The notes under the pieces were generated by a model that searched no databases, was not told where the DNA came from, and was given only the letters and a program-made list of their open reading frames with translations. A stretch of 64,000 nt of DNA, from contig JAFLSR010000002.1 in NCBI GenBank assembly GCA_022510845.1, forward strand, positions 42,882-106,881. Direction: 5' to 3'. Numbering within the stretch: the stretch's first letter is position 1; every line of letters starts with the position of its first letter. Below, in pieces: positions 16,701-23,982 of this stretch. The DNA is from Treponema sp. (GTDB lineage: Bacteria; Spirochaetota; Spirochaetia; Treponematales; Treponemataceae). The position numbers and the translations under genes are program-made.

Positions 16701-18059
16701 GCGAAGAGCAAGGCGGAATTCATTTTCGCTGGAAAGATTCTCAGTTTTACGGAAGACGAAATTCTTGTCGCGTCCGCAATCGCGCTCAACCTTGCAGAAA
16801 AATCATTTGCTTCGCGATGGTCGCTCGACAGAAAATTCTGTGAATATATGCGAAATGCGGCAGTGGAAATTCCCGCCGCGCGCGACATTTTGTACAGGGC
16901 GTTTTTGCTCACGAAACTCGCTTTGCCCAAGTTCGACGCGAAGAATCAAAAAAAGGTCGCGCTTGCATTCGCGCAATTTGCCTGTGATTCAAGCGACGCG
17001 CCTGCCCTCAGCCGCGCGAACGAATTCGATAATGTCGTCTGGTTCAACAAAGAAGAATTGGCAAGGACGCTTTTCTTGATGGCGCAGAATGAGTTTGTCG
17101 AAGGCGCGAATTCGGAAAAAGAAATTCTTTCTTTGTACAAAACCCTTTTTGTCGCCCAGGAAAAGGCCGAGTACAAATGCTTGAATTTCATCGAAACGTT
17201 CGCAGAAAAGAAAAAATCTGTGTCGAAAAAATCGACTGGCGCAAAGGCTGCAAAGTCATCTGAAAAAAAATCAGAAAAGACAGCCGCAACAAAAACACAG
17301 GCGAAAAAAGCCGCCACAAAAGCGACTTCCGCAAAGGCGACCGCTAAAAAAGAAGTTACATCGAAAGCGTCCGCTGCAAAAGCGACAGCAAAAAAGGAAA
17401 GCGCAACAAAAATTTCTGCGAAGGCTACGCCGGCGAAAAAAGCGAGCGCAAAGACCGAAGCAGAAAAGAAGGTGGCGAAAAAGACTGGCGCAAAATCAAC
17501 GGCGAAAACTTCCGCAAGCGGCGCAACGAAAAAAAGCGAAGTGAAAAAGCCTGTAGCGGAAAAGAAAACAGTTGCAAAAACATCTGCGAAAAAGACTGCC
17601 GCAAAAGCCGCGCCCAAAAAAGAAGCCGCCGTAAAAACCGCCGTAAAAACCGCTGTGAAAAAAGCTGCCGCAAAAGCAACGCCTGCGAAAGCGACAATCG
17701 CGAAGACAGCCTCAAAGTCGGCTGTGAAAAAGGCGAGCGAAAAAGTCGTCGTAGGAAAAAGTGCCGCAAAAAAATCGGGCGCGAAATCTGCGGCAAAAAC
17801 TTCCGCAGGCGCAACAAAAACGAGCGGAACGAAAAAGCCTGTAGCGGAAAAGAAGACGGTTGCAAAACCTTCTGCGAAAAAATCCGCGCCCGCAAAAAAA
17901 CTCGCTCTAAAAGAGGCTTCCGCGAAAGTGAAAACATCTTCTGCTAAAACGCCTGCAACAAAAGCGGCTCCAAAGAAAACAGCCGCAACAAAGAATGCCA
18001 CTTCCTCGAAAAAAAAGGCGAAGGATGATTCTCTTGCGGTGAAGAAAACTAAAAAATAA
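13737..18059 (+). CDS. GH13 alpha-amylase-family protein with histone H1-like C-terminal tail
   Basis: A 1440-residue protein; ATG 13737 with SD GGGAG is preferred over an in-frame ATG at 13626. The GH13 barrel has all four regions: DMVPNHT (Asp406, His411), IRFDAAM with nucleophile Asp526, LLLAEAFW with acid/base Glu591, and NNPDEET with Asp652. An unusual domain of about 300 residues precedes the barrel. Residues about 700-1160 are helical without a recognised family. From about 1161 to the end, roughly 280 residues are almost only Lys, Ala, Thr, Ser and Val in AKK/KKA/KTA steps, like bacterial histone H1-type proteins. The enzyme probably acts on alpha-glucans with MalQ. The tail should be disordered and strongly basic; it could bind nucleic acid, polyphosphate, membrane or glycogen-associated partners, none of which can be read. 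It ends at a strong terminator. Confidence 0.85.
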   Translation: MKLSYNEFHISKVVRDKCNFSQSLYSSTGNVIIASLQNVRIFTERLNKYFDSLGMSEKRVSAGQINAMGLIDEILHFVSMLYRRDGIKSSFEGALSALDEKFGREKIDEMLKNFCEEFPPTAVYRGEISVEEYLSLSAVDSGTGFERTNREATFEELMMLHLANENPAFKPFTILFNDLHLRKNPIYMEAWEETEKYFKTQKKFGPFNNDFITFLREPMNYSPKSLRGQLQYILKHWMFLIGEWLKKRLLASLDTLSEEEKAAWHPTTGGEVNMEPYNYDNLMNEYERFSPDRDWMPKVVLMAKTILVWLDQLTKKYGYPITRLDQIPDSELDALRDEGFTGLWLIGLWERSNASKRIKQICGNPEAASSAYSLMDYTIAGNLGGWEAVDNLRRRLWARGIRLASDMVPNHTAMDSRWVVERPDLFVQRRDNPFPQYTYNGENLSYDGRVGVYLEDHYYSKSDCAVVFKRVDNATGDTRYIYHGNDGTGMPWNDTAQIDFLNPAAREAVMQEILHVARNFPIIRFDAAMVLAKKHIRRLWYPEPGHGGDIATRSESAISSSDFEAAIPNEFWREVVDRVAQEVPDTLLLAEAFWMMEGYFVRTLGMHRVYNSAFMNMLKKEENQKYRDTVKNTIKFDPEILKRYVNFMNNPDEETAVAQFGKGDKYFGVCTLMVTMPGLPMFGHGQLEGFEEKYGMEYTRAYRNEKPDEDLMNRHRHDIFPLMHKRYLFAQVEDFLFYDVWDNGSVNENVFAYSNRSGNEYAVVFYNNKYERATGWIKQSCEYAVKSGDDKAMKSRSISEGLGLTAEDDKFLIFREHRSGLWFVRKCADICQSGMFISLNGFECQIMLDIHQVSDTLDKKWSTLCSVLNGRGCYDLEVEWQEYRYHKLYVALEKFAGGDFFAKANALFAKPNAAAAKKFLESVKKDGIDFYKVASSFAEEEAKVFGIKIAKKTAEKQFAGFEKSFKEILKMVPAKKSASAQKAKSLDKAKSKAEFIFAGKILSFTEDEILVASAIALNLAEKSFASRWSLDRKFCEYMRNAAVEIPAARDILYRAFLLTKLALPKFDAKNQKKVALAFAQFACDSSDAPALSRANEFDNVVWFNKEELARTLFLMAQNEFVEGANSEKEILSLYKTLFVAQEKAEYKCLNFIETFAEKKKSVSKKSTGAKAAKSSEKKSEKTAATKTQAKKAATKATSAKATAKKEVTSKASAAKATAKKESATKISAKATPAKKASAKTEAEKKVAKKTGAKSTAKTSASGATKKSEVKKPVAEKKTVAKTSAKKTAAKAAPKKEAAVKTAVKTAVKKAAAKATPAKATIAKTASKSAVKKASEKVVVGKSAAKKSGAKSAAKTSAGATKTSGTKKPVAEKKTVAKPSAKKSAPAKKLALKEASAKVKTSSAKTPATKAAPKKTAATKNATSSKKKAKDDSLAVKKTKK

Positions 18060-18113
18060 TTTTACTCTGCGATTCACTGTGCAAGATTTTTTGTGGACTT
18101 GAGTTGCAAAAAA

Positions 18114-18143
18114 CAGCGACCAAAAGTGGTCGCTGTTTTTTTT
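18114..18143. terminator. Bidirectional intrinsic terminator
   Basis: CAGCGACC (18114-18121), a 6-nt loop and GGTCGCTG (18128-18135), followed by eight T. A-rich flanking on the other side makes it work for the minus-strand gene as well. It separates the convergent GH13 and threonine synthase-like genes. Confidence 0.92.
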
Positions 18144-19458
18144 ATGCGTTTGCGCGTATTTCGTCAAAAACCTTTATCAATTCTTCGCGCGTCTTTATCG
18201 CTTTTCGCTCCAGTTTGAACGGCATCTGCACGTCCAAAATATTTTGCGGAACGGAAATCGTTTCGCCTAAAGTGTGGCGAACGAAGTCTGATGAGTAGGC
18301 TGGATGGTCGCGCTGAATCAAAACCACCGCATCGCCCGAACCTGTTTCCAAGTTTCCGGTTTTTTTCACTGCCGCGAAAGCGCGAGAAGTGGCCCTGTCT
18401 GTAACAAGCGAATATTTTTTGTACAATTCTTTTGCCGCGTCCTCGGCCTCTGCATCGGAAACTTTCGCGGTGTAAATGAAACTCTTTATCATCGCCGAAT
18501 GGCCTGCAAAGAAATTTTCAAGGCGTTCGAGATTGCTCGGCACGCTCGGATCGATGGGGGCGCGCTCCTCTTTGGGCACGAGTGAATCCGAAATCATCGG
18601 ATAGCCCTGGATGTCAACGTTGAGCGCGCCGCTTGCAGGAACAATTAGACCGCTCATCGGAAGCGAAAGCCTCCAACTGTAAAGTCCCGCAACCAAGTTG
18701 CTGTAGTTTCCTGGAGCCAGCGCGTAATAGATGTCGCCCGAAACTTTTTTCTTGAGGCGCGAAAAAGCGTAGGTGTAGAAAAATGAATGCGGTAAAAGTC
18801 TGCCTATGTTTGCCGTGGTGGAAATCGTGAGCGTGTATTTTTCTACAAGCGAACGGTCGGAAAGAATTTCGCGTACAAGTTTCCTGCACAGTTCTTCGTC
18901 GCCGTCCACTTCCACCGGAAAAACATTTCCGCCGTTCCAAAAAAAATCCTTTTCGCAAAGTCCGCGCAGTTGGCCTTTTGGATAAACCAAAACCGATTTT
19001 ATGTTTCGCTTTTCGCGCATGACGCGGCTCAAAATCGCGCCGTGATTTCCGGTGGTGATGTCCAGCAGAATCGGTTTTCTGTCCTGCAAAATTGAAATTG
19101 TTTCAAGGCAAGAAACCAAATACGAAATTCCGAAATCGCGGTGGCATCCTGTTGGCCCGCTGAAAAGTTCCATCGTAAAAAGATTCTCGTCGAGTTGTCT
19201 CACATTCGGCTCAAACGGAAAGGCGTGCGTTACGATTGTTTCGCAGATTATCGGAGATAATTCATCGTTCAAGCACGCGCTTGTGAGCGCGCCCGCAATC
19301 GAAGAAAAAGGCGTTTTTTCGTCCATATATAAAATCCAGCGGCGAAGGTTGGCGTTGCCGTCGGGAACATAAAGCCCGCCGTCACTCGGCAGCGCGTCCA
19401 AAAGCACATTCAAAAAGCCGCTATCCAGATTTTTATTTCTTGTACTTGTAAATCGCAT
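18142..19458 (-). CDS. Threonine synthase-like protein lacking the PLP lysine
   Basis: This 438-residue protein aligns by eye with bacterial ThrC: an N-terminal SDGGLYVPDG-type opening, GPTGCHRDFG, TTGNHGAILSRV, LVYPKGQLRGLCEKDF, TANIGRLLPHSFFYTYAF and the C-terminal DHPAYSSDF. In active ThrC the second motif reads AFKDFG and its Lys forms the Schiff base with PLP. Here the codon at that place is CGC, Arg, and the phosphate-loop SGDTG has become TGNHG. The usual GNFGD is GNYSN. So the fold is kept but threonine synthesis from phosphohomoserine looks impossible by the normal mechanism. It may be a non-catalytic or repurposed paralogue. The start at 19458 is leaderless. Automatic annotation would call it thrC. 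Confidence 0.82.
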   Translation of the reverse strand: MRFTSTRNKNLDSGFLNVLLDALPSDGGLYVPDGNANLRRWILYMDEKTPFSSIAGALTSACLNDELSPIICETIVTHAFPFEPNVRQLDENLFTMELFSGPTGCHRDFGISYLVSCLETISILQDRKPILLDITTGNHGAILSRVMREKRNIKSVLVYPKGQLRGLCEKDFFWNGGNVFPVEVDGDEELCRKLVREILSDRSLVEKYTLTISTTANIGRLLPHSFFYTYAFSRLKKKVSGDIYYALAPGNYSNLVAGLYSWRLSLPMSGLIVPASGALNVDIQGYPMISDSLVPKEERAPIDPSVPSNLERLENFFAGHSAMIKSFIYTAKVSDAEAEDAAKELYKKYSLVTDRATSRAFAAVKKTGNLETGSGDAVVLIQRDHPAYSSDFVRHTLGETISVPQNILDVQMPFKLERKAIKTREELIKVFDEIRANA

Positions 19459-19464
19459 TCACAC

Positions 19465-19493
19465 ATTATAGCACAGTGTGGGAATTTGTTGAA
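19465..19493 (-). promoter_or_regulatory. Leaderless-type promoter for the ThrC-like gene
   Basis: Minus-strand TATAAT (19470-19465) ends 6 nt before the ATG at 19458. The -35 at 17-bp spacing is poor (TTCAAC, 19493-19488). There is no SD. Confidence 0.6.
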
Positions 19494-19537
19494 TAGGTTT
19501 CGACTAAAATCGATTGAAGAATTCTGCGCAAAGTTTA

Positions 19538-19797
19538 GGGGAGGGGAAAGCCTTCCCCTCGCTCCAGCCCGTTCCACGGTCTTCCGCTACCCCTTCTAGT
19601 CGCAACAAGTTGCTTGCGAGTTTTCGTTTGCTCTGCTTCCGAAAACTCACGAAGGCAAACTTTGCGTTCGTGCTGTTTCGCTACCTTTGGAAATAGCCTC
19701 TGCACCGTTACGGTCGCAAGGCATTGCCTTGCTAACGAGTTTCGCAGAGCGAAACTCGCGAATATGAATATAAATTTCCGCAAGGGGCTTCAAAAAA
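19538..19797 (+). repeat. Full-length dispersed intergenic repeat, copy 1
   Basis: In order: hairpin GAGGGGAA-AGCC-TTCCCCTC (19541-19560), TACCCCTTCT, TCGCAACAAGTTGCTTGCGA, the core palindrome CGAGTTTCGC (19736-19745) / GCGAAACTCG (19749-19758), and the 3' end TTCCGCAAGGGGCTTCAAAAAA-like up to 19797. It fills almost the whole 357-bp gap between the ThrC-like gene and purA. No gene is seen in it. Confidence 0.85.
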
Positions 19798-19815
19798 GAG
19801 ATGCTCTTACTGAAA

Positions 19816-21054
19816 TCATTTCGCCGCTTCTTTTTTCCACGGACTTGTTCTGGTGTATGTTTCGTTACGCTCGCTTCCTACCGAAACTATTCCCACCGGC
19901 GTGTTCGTGAATTCTTCGATGAACTCAATGTACGCTTTGGCGTTCTTGGGCATTTTGGAATACGAGCCGCATTCTTTGAGGTTTTTCTTCCAGCCCTTGA
20001 ATTTTTGCAAGACAGGCTTTGCCGAGTTGAGGGCGGGAATGCTCGTGGGAAATTCCGTGACGATTTTTCCATCGATTTCGTATGCGACGCACGCTTCGAT
20101 TTCGTCCATCGTGTCGTAGATGTCCAAATGAGTGAGTACCAACGAATCAATCGAATTGACATGGCAGGCGTAGCGAAGCGCCACCAAATCCAAATATCCG
20201 CAACGGCGCGGCCGCCCGGTGGTAACTCCGAATTCGTTTCCTGTCTTGCGCACGAAATCGCAAAGCTCGCCTTCGCTTTCCGAATTGAATTCGCTCGGCA
20301 TCGGCCCATTTCCTACGCGGGTTTCGTATGCCTTGAACACGCCGAAAATCCTGTCAATCGCGCGCGGCCCGATTCCTGAGCCTGTGGAAGCCCCCGCCGA
20401 ACAGGAAGCCCCGCTCGAAACATAGGGATAAGTTCCGCTGTCGATGTCGAGCATCGCGCCCTGTGCGCCTTCGAACAAAATGTTCTCTTTGCGGCATTTC
20501 CACATTTCTTCGGCGATGTTCACGCGCATGGAAAGAAGCCGTTCCATGTACGGCGCAAGGAATTTTTTGTCCGCCGCGTCCAGGTCGTCCATCTTTTCCT
20601 GCCAGTCCAAATCGGCAAGCCGGATTCCGTCGCGCTCGGATTTCTGCGAATACGTCGTTCCGATTCCGCGCCCAGTCGTGCCAATCGGACGCTTGCGGGC
20701 GGCATCACGCTTTTTGTCCATCTCGCGATAGCCGGGCAAAACGATGTGCGCCCTGTCCGAGATGAAAACGCGGCCTTTCCATTTTATTCCATTGTCCTCA
20801 AGCATTTTCAGTTCGTCGAAAAGCGCTTCAGGGTCAATCACCATTCCGGAACCGAGGAACACGGTTTTTTCAGGATAAAGGATTCCCGATGGCACTTGGT
20901 GCAGCGCGTACTTTTTTTTGCCCACGACAATCGTGTGACCAGCGTTCGCGCCGCCTGCGAAACGCACGACATATTTTGCCTTCTCTGCCAAAAAATCCAC
21001 AATCTTGCCTTTGCCTTCGTCGCCCCATTGAGCGCCCATTACAACAACATTCAT
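19816..21054 (-). CDS. purA: Adenylosuccinate synthetase
   Basis: This 412-residue enzyme joins IMP and aspartate with GTP to make adenylosuccinate, the first committed step to AMP. The start MNVVVMGAQWGDEGKGK at 21054 has SD GGAGG at 8 nt. An ATG 48 bases further upstream lies before the SD and overlaps the promoter, so it is rejected. Typical motifs: QWGDEGKGK, NAGHTIV, RPIGTTGRGIGTTYSQK, EGAQGAMLDIDSGTYPYV, TGRPRRCGYLD and the GTP-binding SVGSER. Length is normal. It is unlinked to guaB (25.6 kb), which draws on the same IMP pool. Confidence 0.96.
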   Translation of the reverse strand: MNVVVMGAQWGDEGKGKIVDFLAEKAKYVVRFAGGANAGHTIVVGKKKYALHQVPSGILYPEKTVFLGSGMVIDPEALFDELKMLEDNGIKWKGRVFISDRAHIVLPGYREMDKKRDAARKRPIGTTGRGIGTTYSQKSERDGIRLADLDWQEKMDDLDAADKKFLAPYMERLLSMRVNIAEEMWKCRKENILFEGAQGAMLDIDSGTYPYVSSGASCSAGASTGSGIGPRAIDRIFGVFKAYETRVGNGPMPSEFNSESEGELCDFVRKTGNEFGVTTGRPRRCGYLDLVALRYACHVNSIDSLVLTHLDIYDTMDEIEACVAYEIDGKIVTEFPTSIPALNSAKPVLQKFKGWKKNLKECGSYSKMPKNAKAYIEFIEEFTNTPVGIVSVGSERNETYTRTSPWKKEAAK

Positions 21055-21073
21055 CGAGCCTCCAAACCAAAAC

Positions 21074-21102
21074 ATTATAGCATAGAACGCGCAGTTGTGC
21101 AA
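21074..21102 (-). promoter_or_regulatory. Promoter for purA
   Basis: Minus-strand TTGCAC (21102-21097), 17 bp, TATAAT (21079-21074). The short leader of about 13 nt holds SD GGAGG, unlike the leaderless genes. Confidence 0.7.
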
Positions 21103-21135
21103 GGATAGGAATTGTTTGAGTGTAATTAAACTGGT

Positions 21136-21822
21136 TTATAAGCTGCTTTCCTTTTCATGTGTTGCTATGAATCTTAAATAATAAATAGCTTTTCTTGCTT
21201 CAGGTATCAAAAGAATGAGACAGGTCAATATGACTTCAAAAATTAATCCAAAGGCATCGTAGCGTGCACAATACCAAATATTTTCTATCATGCCTCTTCC
21301 TTTAGAATCATACAAAATAATTGATGTCATCACATAGATAACGTATTGCAAAAGAATTCCAAGAAGATAGCCATAAATTAACTCACGATTGTTTTCTTCG
21401 ATTTGAAAAATGTTTTCGTTTAACTTTTTCTTTGTTTCTTTTGCCAAGAGCCCACCAGCAAAGAAAATCCCATAGGCAACAGGAAATTCCAAAATAAGGA
21501 CTAGTACTTTATATTTTTCTGAAACGCCAACGAATAAAAACTCACCAGTAAATTTTGCAATAATATATCTCAACATTCCAAAGACAATCGAGAAAACAAG
21601 CCCCGCTTTCCATCCGTAAAAAAAAGTGTAAAGCCACAGTACAAAAAGCCCCATGAAAGTAATTGAACCGCCCTCTGGAAAATCCAAAATCCTGAACGCA
21701 GAAAGAAAAAGGGCAAGGAACATAATAATTACAGTCCAAAGCGTTTTATTGTTCCAAAGTGAAAAAGTCTTTTTTTTATTTAAATTCTTGGAAGCATAAA
21801 ATTCTTCATTGATTTTTGCCAT
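21136..21822 (-). CDS. thiT: ThiT-like thiamine ECF transporter S-component
   Basis: About 228 residues with five to six hydrophobic helices. It follows the ThiT pattern: PEGGSITF after helix 1, FYGWKAGLVFSIVFGML, LEFPVAYGIFFAGG, ILLQYVIYVMTSIIL and a Tyr-rich IWYCARYDAFG before the last helix. Compared with Bacillus ThiT it has about 35 extra residues and a charged insert (KETKKKLNENIFQIEENNRE). Three in-frame ATGs cluster at the start; the one at 21822 is best spaced from SD AGAGGA. ThiT binds thiamine and works with a shared EcfA/EcfT module, which is not in this window. No TPP riboswitch is seen. It lies 70 nt downstream of a GNAT-membrane gene and is AT-rich. Confidence 0.7.
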   Translation of the reverse strand: MAKINEEFYASKNLNKKKTFSLWNNKTLWTVIIMFLALFLSAFRILDFPEGGSITFMGLFVLWLYTFFYGWKAGLVFSIVFGMLRYIIAKFTGEFLFVGVSEKYKVLVLILEFPVAYGIFFAGGLLAKETKKKLNENIFQIEENNRELIYGYLLGILLQYVIYVMTSIILYDSKGRGMIENIWYCARYDAFGLIFEVILTCLILLIPEARKAIYYLRFIATHEKESSL

Positions 21823-21892
21823 TTCCATTCCTCTCATAAAAAATGATTACTGACTTGCAATAAAAACACTTCGCAATTTGTGATTTTTTCAC

Positions 21893-23836
21893 TTATTTTA
21901 TATGTAAAATCTTCTTCTTAATACGGTTATGTTTGTCTCGCAATATAACTCTGATTAAAAAGAAAAGAACAAAACCACCTATTATGATAAGATGATAGGC
22001 TTTGTCTGGATTTGTTTGCTTTAGTTCGGGGAATCCTCTTTCCTCGTTAATCCAATGGTAGAAATTTCCTATAATATTTACAATGGGTTCTTTGAGCTGT
22101 TGCACCGCAATTATAACTGCCATGAAATTAAGGAAAAAACTGCTTCTTTTTATGCTTTTCGATGTCTGTAAACTTACTATTTTTTCCAAGAATTCCTGCT
22201 GTTGTTTGCATTCCATCATGAGTTCAGCATTTCCAAACGCTTTGATAATGTATTCTGCCTCCAACTGCGCCCCCGCATATCTATATGTATGGATTTCCCA
22301 AAAGCGTGCTGTTTTTCCGAATTCTTTGTACACTTCCAGAACATCTTTGTTTGAAATTCTCCCTTCGTAAGAAAGCGCGTTTGCAATTTTTTTATTAATT
22401 CTGGTAATTGAAGTATTTTGAAAAATTGTCAAAATCGCAATAAATGCGTAAGTCGTCATTTGTTCGATTCGCTTTTTCGCATCGTAATCAAATTTATCTG
22501 GAATAAAAGCAATAACCAAATTGGACAAGAATATGCTGTATGAGTTGTAGTGTGTGCAATCTGTATCGCACCAATTTTTTGTTGTTTCTCCATTACAGGA
22601 AAGGGAGTATTCTTGCTTCAATCCATTGAAAACTTCTGCACACATGATGTGTCGGAATTCTTCAGAATTTTCAGGTTTGTTTGACAAGCAAACAAGAATT
22701 TTACCCTTGCCACAGGAAATGAGCCCATATTTTTTCTCAAGATAATTCTTAATGTTGACATAATCACCGTCACCATCTGGGTTTTTAATTTTAAGATAAT
22801 TATATGAAAATTGATCTTCAATTTGTGTGGTATGGAATTTGCTGTCTGAGAATATCATAGTAAGAACGTAAAGATGTGTTTTTCTGTGCGCAGTAAAAAG
22901 ACAATGAATTTGTTCCTCTCCAACGACATCCCCCTCATACATATCGTTCGTGTGCAAAAAGTCGAATGCGTCCAAATAAATTGTTTCAATTTCTTCTGCG
23001 ACAGAATCTTCGCACTCGTATTTTATGCAATGTTTTAATCTTTCCATAAGAAAATGCGGCACATCCGATACTTGTTTTTTAGTTTGTTCGTTTTCGTAGA
23101 TACTTTTCTCCGAAGAATCGAAAAGAGAATTTACTGCCTCTTCATTGTTTTCTATTATTGTGAATGGTAAAAACAAATAAATGTCATCTCTGTAAGTTTT
23201 GAAGCTTAGTTCGTTGTTCAGAAGTTTTTCAAGGCACTTCTTCTCACAAATACAGACTTTTTCATTCTTTTTAATCGTGCGCCTTTGCACAAAAAAATGA
23301 TTGCGTAAAAATCTCTGTCCGCTGTCAGAAACTGCTGTTCCGGAAATGTCCATTTTGACTTCCGCAACTTTTCCAAAACTTTCGTCAATATGCTTTTCTC
23401 GTTCAACAAGCCCGTATTTGTTCGCCAGTTCATTTAAATATGCAATCCAAGCATCAGAAAGCGCCTTGCTGGCACCGCTTGCTCCGCCTCTGTATTTTTC
23501 GCGAATCGCAACAGAAATTATATAGATGTGGCAGCCTGGAGCATAGTCTGCCATTTCCTCTGGCTCAATATCGTCATCACGGATTTGTTCGTTTCCGAAC
23601 ATTATGTCATAGAATGTTTTTTCGTTGACGGGAAAAAAATTTATATATCCCACAGTTTCACCAGACTCTGCATTTTCCAGTACGACAAAAGTTTCCTTAT
23701 TTTTGCGATACCTCTTCTCCATCTGTTCGAGAGTGCCTTCCATGCAGAGGGTGGAATAGACTTCTTTGTCTATTTCCATTATCTTTTGAAGATACTCAAA
23801 ACCAAGTTCTTCGCCTTTCAAGATTTTGAATTCCAT
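21893..23836 (-). CDS. GNAT-like domain fused to a C-terminal membrane anchor, unknown function
   Basis: A 647-residue protein I do not recognise as a whole. Residues 1-200 look like a GNAT acyltransferase: FVVLENAESGETVGYINF, then the strand IISVAIREKYRGG that leads into the CoA loop. Residues about 200-540 are a mixed domain without known motifs. Near the end a helical stretch (ECKQQQEFLEKIVSLQ) leads to two hydrophobic segments, about 574-600 and 617-636, then a basic tail (DKHNRIKKKILHIK). This arrangement faintly recalls CorA-like ends, but the CorA GMN motif is absent. A good SD (AGGAG) fixes the start. Base composition is clearly more AT-rich than in flanking genes, suggesting transfer. 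It probably shares a transcript with thiT. Confidence 0.7.
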   Translation of the reverse strand: MEFKILKGEELGFEYLQKIMEIDKEVYSTLCMEGTLEQMEKRYRKNKETFVVLENAESGETVGYINFFPVNEKTFYDIMFGNEQIRDDDIEPEEMADYAPGCHIYIISVAIREKYRGGASGASKALSDAWIAYLNELANKYGLVEREKHIDESFGKVAEVKMDISGTAVSDSGQRFLRNHFFVQRRTIKKNEKVCICEKKCLEKLLNNELSFKTYRDDIYLFLPFTIIENNEEAVNSLFDSSEKSIYENEQTKKQVSDVPHFLMERLKHCIKYECEDSVAEEIETIYLDAFDFLHTNDMYEGDVVGEEQIHCLFTAHRKTHLYVLTMIFSDSKFHTTQIEDQFSYNYLKIKNPDGDGDYVNIKNYLEKKYGLISCGKGKILVCLSNKPENSEEFRHIMCAEVFNGLKQEYSLSCNGETTKNWCDTDCTHYNSYSIFLSNLVIAFIPDKFDYDAKKRIEQMTTYAFIAILTIFQNTSITRINKKIANALSYEGRISNKDVLEVYKEFGKTARFWEIHTYRYAGAQLEAEYIIKAFGNAELMMECKQQQEFLEKIVSLQTSKSIKRSSFFLNFMAVIIAVQQLKEPIVNIIGNFYHWINEERGFPELKQTNPDKAYHLIIIGGFVLFFLIRVILRDKHNRIKKKILHIK

Positions 23837-23930
23837 GGAACACTCCTAGAAAATTGTCTGTTTATTGCCGATTCGATAAATTGGAGATTTTAAGGGCAGG
23901 CATTAATCTTGTCGCCCATCTAATAGCAAT

Positions 23931-23960
23931 AAAAACGTCCGCAGAGTAGTGGACGTTTTT
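23931..23960 (-). terminator. Intrinsic terminator after the accessory lipoprotein gene
   Basis: AAAAACGTCC (23931-23940) and GGACGTTTTT (23951-23960) form a perfect 10-bp stem with a 10-nt loop. On the minus strand the stem ends in a T-run. It separates the lipoprotein gene from the GNAT-membrane gene. Confidence 0.85.
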
Positions 23961-23982
23961 AATATATTTCATTACGTAAAAC

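Noticed and set aside
16946..18001. Minus-strand ORF of 351 codons, Phe/Ala-rich
   Set aside because: It is the complement of the Lys/Ala tail of the GH13 protein; AAR/GCN codons read backwards give TTY/NGC. No start context.
17218..18059. Tandem DNA repeat or CRISPR-like array
   Set aside because: The periodic look comes from repeated Ala and Lys codons. Units are irregular, with no conserved repeat/spacer length, and the reading frame is kept throughout.
21823..21892. TPP riboswitch before the ThiT-like gene
   Set aside because: The 70-nt gap lacks the conserved CTGAGA and ACCTGA segments of the thi-box.
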